NCBI RefSeq assembly: GCF_008329945.1
Contig: NZ_CP035807.1
Coordinates: forward strand, 2,418,001-2,482,000
Length of the DNA: 64,000 nt
Reading direction: 5' to 3'
Source of the DNA: Thiospirochaeta perfilievii
Lineage (GTDB): Bacteria > Spirochaetota > Spirochaetia > DSM-2461
In this document: in pieces, positions 1 to 8,702 of the stretch
Layout of the letters: each line of letters begins with the position of its first letter
Numbering within the stretch: the first letter of the stretch is position 1
Translations under genes and position numbers: made by a program
Notes under the pieces: generated by a model
The model's database searches: none
What the model saw: the letters and a program-made list of their open reading frames with translations, nothing else
Told to the model about the DNA's origin: nothing

Positions 1-426
1 TAGATGGTTAAAGTTCGAGGGGGATACTGCTGTTCTTTTTATATCTAACATTTTAACACCCCTTTGTTTAAATATTTTTAAAATGGATGTTGACTTATCT
101 ACAATATCCTTTTCCTTTGCTAATAGGGGTAGGGATAAATTGTATTTTTTATTCCATGGTGAGTTTAGTGAAGGGATAAATTCTGAAGTATTTTTAGGGA
201 TCGAACCATTTAGTAGATAGTAGAAGCTTAAAACATTTTGTTCTAATCTTAGTAGTCCCCCCTTACCTTGGTAGACTTTTTTACTATCATCTATATAAAA
301 TATCCTCTTTTGTTGATCCTCCATCAACTCTTTAAGGGGTGAGGGAGAGCTCATAGTCACTGCTGTAGCACAGTATGGGCCTAGTATTGGCCCTAATCCA
401 GCCTCATCAATTCCTGAATATATCAC
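1..426 (-). CDS. RNase HII-like protein (partial, C-terminus off the window)
   Basis: Read on the minus strand from a GTG at 426, the frame is open to the window edge (142 codons). The N-terminus reads VIYSGIDEAGLGPILGPYC, which matches the RNase HII motif GIDEAGRGPLAGP including its first catalytic Asp and Glu. A second match, YIDDSKK, follows at about residue 44 (compare DSKKL in RNase HII). RNase HII removes ribonucleotides from DNA in RNA:DNA hybrids. After these motifs the sequence diverges from standard RnhB, so this may be a distant RNase HII-like family. A Shine-Dalgarno-like AAGGAAG lies just upstream of the GTG, inside the end of the preceding histidine kinase gene. The two genes overlap by 20 bp, which suggests translational coupling. 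The catalytic residues of the C-terminal part cannot be seen. Confidence 0.75.
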   Translation of the reverse strand, partial: MIYSGIDEAGLGPILGPYCATAVTMSSPSPLKELMEDQQKRIFYIDDSKKVYQGKGGLLRLEQNVLSFYYLLNGSIPKNTSEFIPSLNSPWNKKYNLSLPLLAKEKDIVDKSTSILKIFKQRGVKMLDIKRTAVSPSNFNHL

Positions 427-3007
427 TATTATCTTCCTTTACTCTATTAATTGTTTCGACTAATCTTTTGTAAACTTTTTTTACTCTTATATGATCTTTT
501 TTGTTGTAAGCATTATCAAAGTTCCGAATTAACCTAGCAAAATAGAATGCATTTATTATTGCTGCAGCGTGTAGTAAAACTGGAATTTCCATTTTAATCC
601 CTTCATCATCAGCAGCAGATATAAGGACCTCTAAAACCTCTAACTGTTTAGATATCTGATTAATTGTAGAGGTAAAAAGAGTTTCTGTTTCAACCTTAGA
701 TATTCCGTAGTCAGCCCTTAATGATGCTATAGTTGGAAACTCTTGGGGTTTAAATGTTTCTAAGGATTCTAACTTATTATATAACTGGTTTTTTCTTATA
801 GGTTTTACTTGAACATCGTCCATCCCTGATTCGAAGCAGTGTCTTATATCCAGATCTAATGAGCTAGCAGTTAAACCTACAATTAATGTATCTAACCCTT
901 TTTCTGTTGATCTAATTCGCTCTGTGGCTTCCCATCCATCCATTATAGGCATTTTTATATCCATTAGAATTACATCTACAAACTCTTTTTCAAAGAGCGT
1001 TATAGCATCTTCTCCATTAGTGGCAGTTAATACATTACAACCCATTTTAGTTAGATGCAGCTTTACTATGTTTAAGTTTGGTAGGTAATCCTCCACTACT
1101 AAAACAGTAATGTTTCTGTCTAAAAAATGTTTTGTTGGAACATTTAAGTTAGGAATACTCGTTTTAGTTTTATCATCAGATAAACCACACTGAAATTTTA
1201 TATTAATAATATAATCATTGTCATTAAACTCCTCGTGAAACTTAATATCGTATAACTTTATATACTTTGTAAATATGTCTTTTCCATTACTAATTGGGGT
1301 TATAGATTCCGAGTCTGTATTTTGTAGCTTATGGGCTATAAACCTAGCATCTAGGTTCATATACTTCTCTGTTATTCCGTTGTTAGATATCTCATAGTCT
1401 ATGTCTTTAGGGTTTAAGCTAATTAAAAATTGAAGAATATTTGTTACCATTTGCTTATATATTAGCGGATTACCTTTAATGAGGACTTTATCGGTAACTC
1501 CTACAGAGTTATAGTTTATCTGTTTTTTAAATGAGCTAATAAGGGGGGACGCATATACAGAGTTATCAAATATCTCCTTCATTCTAAAATCCTTAAGAAG
1601 AAGATCATTATTATTAAAATCCCTAGTTGAGAAGTCCATTATGTTGTTAATAGATTGGAATATTTTATCTGCTTCAATAATTATCTCTGTAACTAAAGGG
1701 GCCACCTCTGTAATATCATCTGTTGTATAGATAGTTTCACTATATCCTATAATACTGTTAAGTGGAGCTCTTAAATTTCTACCTAGAGTTGTAAAAAATA
1801 TCGCCTTATCCCTAGTTATCTCCTCATTTATATTTTTTAATTCAGAGATGTGATGCTCTTTTCTTGATATCTCTAATTTATTTTTTTCTATAGTATCGAA
1901 TAACTTACTACTGTACAGTTTATTACTCTCAATTTTGTCTGATATATCCTTAAAGTGGGTAATGTAGTAGCCAATAAGAACTGAGATTATAGCTGTGGAG
2001 GCAAGACCAAAGTCAGGTTTGTGCAGTATATTAATCATAATTATATTACCTAAATGAAGTACTAGACTTATTATAACTGAGGTATTTAATATTCTTGAAT
2101 CTTTCATAGGTTTTTTTAATAGAATCAGTAAAAATCCTATGTTAGTTATAAAAAGAAGGGTGTTTATCACCTCATTTATACCAATTTTTTTAATATGAAG
2201 TGAATAAGAGACAGAGAGGGATAGTAGGGCTAAACCAATAATTACACTAGTTGTTAATATCTGTTTAGTTTCCCATACAGATCTTTTTACAGTGTGATAT
2301 AGAATAAATAGTAACCATGCTAATAGGGAGAGTATAGGTTTAATTGAACTTAGGTTATCTTTAAGTAGGTTGCTATCTTCTAACCCATTTAATAAAAAGT
2401 GCATAAGAAAAAGAATTAGTGAAATTAGATAAAGGTAGTTACTTAGGTTTTCTCCATTTTTTCTAAAATAGGCATAAGAGAATATAAAAACAATTATTAA
2501 TAGGGTATAGGTTAATGACTGGACCTGTTTTAGCCATTTATAAAATGAGATATACCATGGTAGTTGCTGTTCTGAACTTATAAACATCTTTGGTATTTTT
2601 GATTTTTTTAAGCCATAACTTACTACTTGTAGTTTATTTGGTTTTGACTTCTCTAATAAACTAGGAGGTATTCCTACAGTTAGTATGTGGCTAACGTCGC
2701 TATTCTTTACATGAATATAAGAACCAATATTTGATATAAGTTTATTATTTAGATAGATATAGGATAGTCCTAAATGTCTCTCTACTTTTAAGTATAACAG
2801 TCTATTGTTAAATTTCTCAGGGAGTTCGAAATGTGTCGTTCTAATACTTTTTTTATACTGATCTAGTAACCCTAGGTTAAAGTTGTTACTAAAATAGTTC
2901 TCCTCTCTCTCCCAGTTATTTAAATTTATTTGAAGAACTCCATTTTGAGAGAATAGTGATACTATGGAAAAAAGAAGTAATATTATTAATATTCTTTTTC
3001 TAAACAT
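407..3007 (-). CDS. Degenerate hybrid sensor kinase (7TM, pseudokinase, receiver, HPt-like)
   Basis: 866 aa. Residues 1-20 form a signal peptide. Residues 21-150 resemble the periplasmic ligand domain of 7TMR-DISM proteins, followed by about seven membrane helices (roughly 160-360) and a coiled coil. The dimerisation/phosphoacceptor region reads FFTTLGRNLRAPLNSI where active kinases have SHELRTPLNAI, so Arg410 replaces the phosphoacceptor His. The N-box is only partly kept (KQMVTNIL) and I find no G1/G2 glycine boxes, so ATP binding is probably lost. The receiver domain (about 632-750) looks intact: VVEDY, Asp683 in LMDIKMP, and Lys in VKPI. The tail (about 765-866) is HPt-like, with His813 in LLHAAAI. 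Known: hybrid kinases relay phosphate from His to Asp to His. Inferred: this protein senses or scaffolds, and its receiver is phosphorylated by another kinase. It runs divergently from glnS. Confidence 0.85.
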   Translation of the reverse strand: MFRKRILIILLLFSIVSLFSQNGVLQINLNNWEREENYFSNNFNLGLLDQYKKSIRTTHFELPEKFNNRLLYLKVERHLGLSYIYLNNKLISNIGSYIHVKNSDVSHILTVGIPPSLLEKSKPNKLQVVSYGLKKSKIPKMFISSEQQLPWYISFYKWLKQVQSLTYTLLIIVFIFSYAYFRKNGENLSNYLYLISLILFLMHFLLNGLEDSNLLKDNLSSIKPILSLLAWLLFILYHTVKRSVWETKQILTTSVIIGLALLSLSVSYSLHIKKIGINEVINTLLFITNIGFLLILLKKPMKDSRILNTSVIISLVLHLGNIIMINILHKPDFGLASTAIISVLIGYYITHFKDISDKIESNKLYSSKLFDTIEKNKLEISRKEHHISELKNINEEITRDKAIFFTTLGRNLRAPLNSIIGYSETIYTTDDITEVAPLVTEIIIEADKIFQSINNIMDFSTRDFNNNDLLLKDFRMKEIFDNSVYASPLISSFKKQINYNSVGVTDKVLIKGNPLIYKQMVTNILQFLISLNPKDIDYEISNNGITEKYMNLDARFIAHKLQNTDSESITPISNGKDIFTKYIKLYDIKFHEEFNDNDYIINIKFQCGLSDDKTKTSIPNLNVPTKHFLDRNITVLVVEDYLPNLNIVKLHLTKMGCNVLTATNGEDAITLFEKEFVDVILMDIKMPIMDGWEATERIRSTEKGLDTLIVGLTASSLDLDIRHCFESGMDDVQVKPIRKNQLYNKLESLETFKPQEFPTIASLRADYGISKVETETLFTSTINQISKQLEVLEVLISAADDEGIKMEIPVLLHAAAIINAFYFARLIRNFDNAYNKKDHIRVKKVYKRLVETINRVKEDNSDIFRN

Positions 3008-3095
3008 AGTCTATAATATTTGTTTTCATAGCATTGTGACAATACATTTTTTTCTATAAAATTATTTAGATAAATTCATAATTAAGTAGGTTTAC

Positions 3096-4784
3096 ATGGA
3101 TAATAGTGAAGTTAAGACAGTAGATTTTATCAGAACTCAGATTAACGAAGATTTAAAAAACAATAAAAATGATAGTAGGGTTCATACAAGGTTTCCACCA
3201 GAACCCAACGGATTCCTTCATATTGGACATGCAAAAGCTATAAGTGTAAATCATGGTATCGCCACAGAATACGCAGGGAAATTTAACTTAAGATTTGATG
3301 ATACCAATCCTGTAAAAGAGGATACTTTATACGTAGATGCTATAAAAAAAGATATTGAGTGGCTAGGTGCTAACTGGGATGGGGATGTTAAGTTTGCTTC
3401 AGACTATTACCAAACATTTTATGAGTCTGCAGTTAAGCTTATTAAAGCTGGTAAAGCGTATGTTGAAAGTCTAAGTGCTGAAGAGGCGAGAGAGTTTAGG
3501 GGTAGTCCTACTAAACCTGGTAAAAATAGCCCTTATAGGGATAGATCTGTAGATGAAAACCTAGAGCTTTTTGAAAAAATGAAGATGGGCGAGTTTGAAG
3601 AGGGAGAGTGTACTCTAAGAGCAAAAATAGATATGACCCATGTTAATGTACATATGCGGGACCCTTATTTATACCGAATTAGAAAGGTTGCCCACCATAG
3701 AACAGGGGATGATTGGTGTATCTATCCAATGTACGATTTTGCCCACTGTATAGAGGATGCTATTGAAGGGATAACCCACTCACTATGTTCCTTGGAATTT
3801 ATAAACCATAGAGAGCTTTATGATTGGATTTTAGATAATCTTGATTTTAAATATAGGCCACGACAGATTGAGTTTGCCAGACTAAACTTAAGTTATACCG
3901 TTATGAGTAAGCGGTATCTTTTAGAGTTAGTTGAAACTGGAGTTGTTAATGGCTGGGATGATCCTAGGTTACCAACTATTAGTGGAATGAGAAGAAGAGG
4001 ATACTCTCCCCAGTCCATTAGAAGCTTTTGTACCCAAATTGGTCTGTCAAAGGTTAACTCTTTAGTTGATTTTGCATTTTTAGAGTATGTCATTAGAGAG
4101 GATTTAAACAGTAGTGCAGATAGAATAATGGCAGTTACTAAACCTTTAAAAGTTACAATAACAAACTATCCTGAGGGACAGACTGAAGAGTTTGAAGCTG
4201 ATAACAACCCAAATAGTGAGACTGCCGGTAAAAGAATGGTACCTTTTTCTAAGGAACTATACATAGACCGTACAGATTTTATTGAAGAACCACCTAAAAA
4301 ATTCTTTAGAATGACTAAGGGACAAGAGGTTAGACTTAAACACGCCTATTATGTTACTTGTACAGATGTTATAAAAGATGATAATGGAGAAGTTACTGAG
4401 CTTCTATGTACCTATGATCCTGAATCTAAGGGAGCAAAAACTCCAGATGGAAGAAAAGTTAAGGGGACTATTCAATGGGTTTCTATAAAACACGCTGTAG
4501 AAGCTGAAGTTAGAATGTATGATAAACTTTTTACTCTAGAGAATATGGGTAGTATGGAAGAAGGTAAGGGGTATAACGACTATTTAAACCCTAACTCCCT
4601 TGAGATTATAAATAATGCATTTATAGAACCCTCTATAAAAGAGAGAGCTATAGGTGAAGTAGTTCAGTTTATGAGAATTGGTTATTTTTGTAAGGATCAG
4701 GACTCTACTGATGATAAATATGTTTTTAACTTAACTGTGGCTCTTAAAGATTCATGGGCAAAGATGCAGAAAAAGAACAAATAA
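3096..4784 (+). CDS. glnS: Glutaminyl-tRNA synthetase
   Basis: 562 aa, close to the length of the E. coli enzyme. It charges tRNA-Gln with glutamine using ATP in the cytoplasm. The class I signature PPEPNGFLHIGHAKA (HIGH motif, about residues 34-48) and the KMSKS-type loop VMSKRYLLELVE (about 268) are both present. They are followed by the typical GlnRS segment GWDDPRLPTISGMRRRGY and a C-terminal anticodon-binding beta-barrel region. The ATG at 3096 has an AAGTAGG upstream. An Lrp/AsnC regulator follows after 15 bp. Having GlnRS means direct charging is possible, without relying only on the GatCAB amidotransferase route. Confidence 0.97.
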   Translation: MDNSEVKTVDFIRTQINEDLKNNKNDSRVHTRFPPEPNGFLHIGHAKAISVNHGIATEYAGKFNLRFDDTNPVKEDTLYVDAIKKDIEWLGANWDGDVKFASDYYQTFYESAVKLIKAGKAYVESLSAEEAREFRGSPTKPGKNSPYRDRSVDENLELFEKMKMGEFEEGECTLRAKIDMTHVNVHMRDPYLYRIRKVAHHRTGDDWCIYPMYDFAHCIEDAIEGITHSLCSLEFINHRELYDWILDNLDFKYRPRQIEFARLNLSYTVMSKRYLLELVETGVVNGWDDPRLPTISGMRRRGYSPQSIRSFCTQIGLSKVNSLVDFAFLEYVIREDLNSSADRIMAVTKPLKVTITNYPEGQTEEFEADNNPNSETAGKRMVPFSKELYIDRTDFIEEPPKKFFRMTKGQEVRLKHAYYVTCTDVIKDDNGEVTELLCTYDPESKGAKTPDGRKVKGTIQWVSIKHAVEAEVRMYDKLFTLENMGSMEEGKGYNDYLNPNSLEIINNAFIEPSIKERAIGEVVQFMRIGYFCKDQDSTDDKYVFNLTVALKDSWAKMQKKNK

Positions 4785-4799
4785 TAAGGAGTTGTTAGG

Positions 4800-5234
4800 A
4801 TGCAGCCAGATGAGATTGACTGGAAAATAATTGAGAATATTAGGGAAGAGCATAAAAATAATAATGCAATTGCCAGGGATCTAGGTGTTTCTGAGGGTAT
4901 GATACGTCAGAGATTAAAAAAGCTTAAAGACTCTGGAGTTGTAAAAATCAGTGGGCTTATTAATCCTGATGTTCTTGAGAATAAGATGTTAGCTTTAATT
5001 GCAGCTACCCTAGTTGATAGCTCAAAATTAACAGAGATCTCTGAGAGAATTTCCGAGTTTGATGAAGTTTTATCCGTCTCTGTATCCACTGGACGATACG
5101 ATATTATGATTGAAATATTAGTAGAGTCAAATAAAGGCTTGGTTAAATTTTTAACTCAGACCTTATCTTCTGTTGAGGGTATTAGCGAGACTGAAACATT
5201 TGTTATGTTAAAAACCTTTGGGAAATATGTTTAG
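4800..5234 (+). CDS. Lrp/AsnC family transcriptional regulator
   Basis: 144 aa, full length for the family. The N-terminal winged helix-turn-helix covers about residues 5-50 (IDWKIIENIREEHKNNNAIA, then GVSEGMIRQRLKKLKDSGVV). The C-terminal RAM/ligand-binding domain (about 62-140) contains the usual LALIAATLVD strand and ends in a RAM-like ETETFVMLKTFGKYV. These proteins bind amino acids and regulate amino-acid metabolism as oligomers. A clear AAGGAG precedes the ATG. The gene sits 15 bp after glnS in the same direction, so co-transcription is likely. The target and ligand cannot be told from the sequence. Confidence 0.92.
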   Translation: MQPDEIDWKIIENIREEHKNNNAIARDLGVSEGMIRQRLKKLKDSGVVKISGLINPDVLENKMLALIAATLVDSSKLTEISERISEFDEVLSVSVSTGRYDIMIEILVESNKGLVKFLTQTLSSVEGISETETFVMLKTFGKYV

Positions 5235-5236
5235 GA

Positions 5237-7324
5237 TTAGATTAATACTAATCCATAATCATATAAGATAGATGTTGATTCCTGACTTAACCATAAGTCA
5301 GGGTCAATTCTGTATTTCGAGGCAATTGAATCCACATCCTTAAGAGTTATTTTGGCTCTTTTTTTATAAGTTATCACTTCTAAAAGCTCTTTAATAAAAT
5401 TCACTTCATCTTCATCTAAGGTAATACTCTCCTGGGATGTATTGTCATATAGGTAGATGTTATTCCCTTTAAACTCTACATTCGAACCTATCCACACTAT
5501 CTGGGTTGAATCCTTAAGTTCAACAGATGTTGTAGCAAGGATATCTTCTAAATAGCTCTTTTTTATTTTAGTTTTAGGAATAGGGAAGTCAAACCATCTT
5601 GATAGTGGAAGACTTAATCCATTCCCCCTCATAAAATTGTACAAAGATGTTTTTAATCCATTTGAAAATCTAGATGGATCTTTATCACTAGAAGAGAACT
5701 CTAAATCATTTTTTGCAAACCCTTCATGTTTTGGTCCAGTTATTGAAACACCGTACTCTTTTGGATTTATTCCGACCCTACTATGGGCTGTTAAAGCAAA
5801 CTGGTGCCAGTATGCAGATTGTATTAAACCTAATTGAAATAGCTGTCTAACAATTTCTAAGGCATCTACTGTCTCTCTATCTGTCTGACTAGGAAAACCA
5901 TACATAAGGTAAGCGTGAACAAGAATCCCTTCCTGCCCTAATGAGGCCGTAACCTTAGTCACTTGGTTTACAGTTACACCCTTATCCATAAGTTTCAATA
6001 ATCTATCCGATGCAACTTCTACACCTCCAGATACTCCTATACATCCACTTTTAGCCATTATTCGGGCAAGACCCCTGGTAAAACGAGTCTCAAACCTAAT
6101 ATTTGTCCACCATGTAACAGCTAGACCTCGTCTAATAATCTCTAAGGATACTTCCTTTAATAGGGCAGGGGGTGCTGCCTCATCTACAAAGTGAAACCCA
6201 GTCTGACCTGTATCCTTAATAATCTTCTCAATTTTATCTACAATTGAAGTGGCATTGGATTGATGATAGGAGTTTATATAGGGTAGGGATGTATCGCAAA
6301 ATGCGCATCTTTTCCAATAACATCCGTGGGCTAGTGTCAATTTGTTCCATCTTCCGTTGTTCCATAGGGAGTGCATGGGATTTAGTGTATCTAAAAGGGA
6401 TATATATAGGGAGAGGTCTAATCCTTTGTAGTCTGTAGCTGGAAGACTCTCTAAAGCTGGATCCATTGAACTATTTTTGTGATAGACTACCTTACCATCC
6501 TTTAGGGTATAGGTTCTATTTAACTTAATGTTTTTATCAGATAAACTTCTTAGAATAAGCTCTATAGGTGTTTCTCCATCATCTAATACAACATAGTCCA
6601 CATAGTCAAAAAACTTCTTCTCTGTAAGTGATCTTAATTCGGTATTAACCCAACCTCCACCTATTATTATTTTTATATTTGGATCAATTTTTTTTATATA
6701 TGACGATATTTTTAGGGTTGATATTAGGTTTCCCGGGAAGGGGATTGTAATACCAATTACATCATATTTCTCCCTAGCAATTATTTTACTCCACTCTTCT
6801 AATATAATATCAGTTATTACAGTTGTTGGTCTCTCTAGCTCATCTTGTATAATTGAGAAAGAAGCGGGGGAGAGACCTAGCCTCTCACTATATCTACTAA
6901 AACCAAAGTTCTTATCTATATTTTGAGTTATATAGTCCCCAATATCGTTTATATATAGGGTTGCTAAGTATCTAGCATTATTTTCAATGCCACTCTCTAG
7001 GTTATCAAAACGTGTTGATTGGGGTAGGAAGTCACTATTGACTATTCTATTCTCTAAGGTAGGGTTTTTCCCTTTTAAAAAATCTATTACAGGATCTATA
7101 GTCTTTATGTATGACTCTTTTAAAGCTCCAACTCTTCCAACTGACTTTACGCTGAAAATTCTCTCTAGTCCCTCTTTAGAGAGTATTTTATTTATTACTA
7201 TAATTCCTAAGTCTACTTGATCAACACTATGCCCCTTCTCTCTTAAAAAGGCACAGAGATAGGATATTGCTGGGTATGGAGTATTTAGCTGGGAGAATGG
7301 GGGAGTAACTAGTAGCGTTTTCAA
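5237..7324 (-). CDS. B12-binding-type radical SAM protein
   Basis: 695 aa. The N-terminus (KTLLVTPPFSQLNTPYPAIS, then LREKGHSVDQVDLGI) and a Rossmann-like segment (DVIGITIPFPGNLISTLK, IIIGGGWVNTEL, DYVVLDDGETPIE) match the cobalamin-binding half of BchE-like radical SAM enzymes. The iron-sulfur motif is GCYWKRCAFCDTS at about residue 335. It is followed by FHFVDEAAPP and the SAM-binding TIM-barrel strands GVSGGVEVASDRLLKLMDKG. The substrate is unknown. The start is TTG at 7324, directly abutting the TAA of the upstream membrane protein gene (no gap), so the pair is probably translationally coupled. It converges on the Lrp gene with a 2-bp gap. If it really uses B12, it would be a consumer of the corrinoid taken up by the operon at 14.5-19.5 kb. 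Confidence 0.85.
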   Translation of the reverse strand: MKTLLVTPPFSQLNTPYPAISYLCAFLREKGHSVDQVDLGIIVINKILSKEGLERIFSVKSVGRVGALKESYIKTIDPVIDFLKGKNPTLENRIVNSDFLPQSTRFDNLESGIENNARYLATLYINDIGDYITQNIDKNFGFSRYSERLGLSPASFSIIQDELERPTTVITDIILEEWSKIIAREKYDVIGITIPFPGNLISTLKISSYIKKIDPNIKIIIGGGWVNTELRSLTEKKFFDYVDYVVLDDGETPIELILRSLSDKNIKLNRTYTLKDGKVVYHKNSSMDPALESLPATDYKGLDLSLYISLLDTLNPMHSLWNNGRWNKLTLAHGCYWKRCAFCDTSLPYINSYHQSNATSIVDKIEKIIKDTGQTGFHFVDEAAPPALLKEVSLEIIRRGLAVTWWTNIRFETRFTRGLARIMAKSGCIGVSGGVEVASDRLLKLMDKGVTVNQVTKVTASLGQEGILVHAYLMYGFPSQTDRETVDALEIVRQLFQLGLIQSAYWHQFALTAHSRVGINPKEYGVSITGPKHEGFAKNDLEFSSSDKDPSRFSNGLKTSLYNFMRGNGLSLPLSRWFDFPIPKTKIKKSYLEDILATTSVELKDSTQIVWIGSNVEFKGNNIYLYDNTSQESITLDEDEVNFIKELLEVITYKKRAKITLKDVDSIASKYRIDPDLWLSQESTSILYDYGLVLI

Positions 7325-8665
7325 TTAAATACCGTTTACATTAAGCATTCTAATTTGTCTCTCTGCTTTCTCTATTGTCATACCATCTAAATCCTCTACA
7401 ATTAATACATATCCACCATAGTTTCCCTTCCAGCTATAAAATATAAAGTCAATAAGTGGGTCTGGAATATTTATTGGGTTCTCCCCTGAAGAGAACTCTA
7501 GATACTCATTATATGAAGGCATTATTACCCTCTTATTCTCCTCGGTTAAATCTGCTCCAATAAAATTTAAAACTGCTGGTATCCCTCTTTTTAATACAAT
7601 TACAGATGGATTAAAACCGTTCTTTGTAATCTCTATCTCAATATACTGTTTGTCAGAGGATAGTTTAGATACTCCAAAGTTATTTATTTTAATATCAGGA
7701 ACATTTTGATCTGCAATATAATCTTCTCCATGTATATCATCTCCATAACCAGAGTCTAAGACTTTTTTATAGGGAAGAGAGAACACATCTATCTGTTCAT
7801 CAAAAACTTTTATTACATAATCTCCCCGTCCTAATCGTCCTGTAAAATAGATAAACCCCGCTTTATTTTCGTTAATTACAATTGTCTGATATCCTGAGTT
7901 TAGGATAGATCTATGTCTATATCTTGGTATATAGATTGTATCCCCCTTCTTCTCTCCCTGTATCATCCAGTTTAAATCATATCCTTTACTAATTATAATT
8001 CTGTTATCTAGAGTGGAGATATCTGATTTAAGATATTGAATGTTATTAAGAGTTTCAGGCACCACTGCTGTTTTTCTACTCTCAAATGGGCTAAATAGGA
8101 AAATTTCACTATACATTAACCCTTTAAAAAGTATAAAAGCTGTAGCTATAATAAATAGTATAATTTGTAAAATATTGTAGAGTTTATTAAAATTAAGAAA
8201 CTTTCTACCTGGTATATAGAGGGAACCTAGGGCAAAGAATAATAATATAACTCCACTCTCAAAATAATATCCATGGGCAAGGGCAATAAACATAATAAGG
8301 TGTAGAGATGCGGATGAGGAGAAGATATTAAGTAGTCCAGCTAAGAGTGATTTCCTTGAGTGGTGATGACTATGAAGACCTATTAATATTATTTGGGGGA
8401 AAAGGGGCAGATGGGACAGGGATAATATAAGTGTTCCAAATGCAATTATTGAGAGAATCAACCCACCAATTGGCTGATTAATCTTTAATAAAAATCCTAG
8501 TATACCTAGTAAGACCCCGATAATAGGGAAGGATATTATCTTCCCCAAATTGAAAAGCAGAGTATTCTCTATATGAGTAGGAGTTAGATGTTCTTCTAAT
8601 CTATTGGCAAGAAACCCCATTAATATTACTAAAAGTAAAAAAACTATCTTTATAATTATAATCAT
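7325..8665 (-). CDS. SafE/UreH-like membrane protein with cupredoxin-like C-terminal domains
   Basis: 446 aa. The first about 210 residues form six or more hydrophobic helices. HSHHHSRKSLLAGLLNIFSS, then ALAHGYYFESGVILLFFALG, resembles the sulfite-exporter/UreH (SafE) repeat, but the usual NxLPCG-type motif is missing. The periplasmic remainder looks like two beta-sandwich segments (about 215-320 and 340-446). The second begins NGFNPSVIVLKRGIPAVLNF, typical of cupredoxin domains fused to SafE-type proteins. The Cys/Met/His copper ligands expected in that fold are absent, so copper binding is doubtful. It lies directly upstream of the radical SAM gene, and the pairing suggests a joint but unknown role. 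The function call is family-level only. Confidence 0.6.
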   Translation of the reverse strand: MIIIIKIVFLLLVILMGFLANRLEEHLTPTHIENTLLFNLGKIISFPIIGVLLGILGFLLKINQPIGGLILSIIAFGTLILSLSHLPLFPQIILIGLHSHHHSRKSLLAGLLNIFSSSASLHLIMFIALAHGYYFESGVILLFFALGSLYIPGRKFLNFNKLYNILQIILFIIATAFILFKGLMYSEIFLFSPFESRKTAVVPETLNNIQYLKSDISTLDNRIIISKGYDLNWMIQGEKKGDTIYIPRYRHRSILNSGYQTIVINENKAGFIYFTGRLGRGDYVIKVFDEQIDVFSLPYKKVLDSGYGDDIHGEDYIADQNVPDIKINNFGVSKLSSDKQYIEIEITKNGFNPSVIVLKRGIPAVLNFIGADLTEENKRVIMPSYNEYLEFSSGENPINIPDPLIDFIFYSWKGNYGGYVLIVEDLDGMTIEKAERQIRMLNVNGI

Positions 8666-8702
8666 AATTTAGTTTAATCATTACTTCTTTTTAGAACAAG
8701 GT

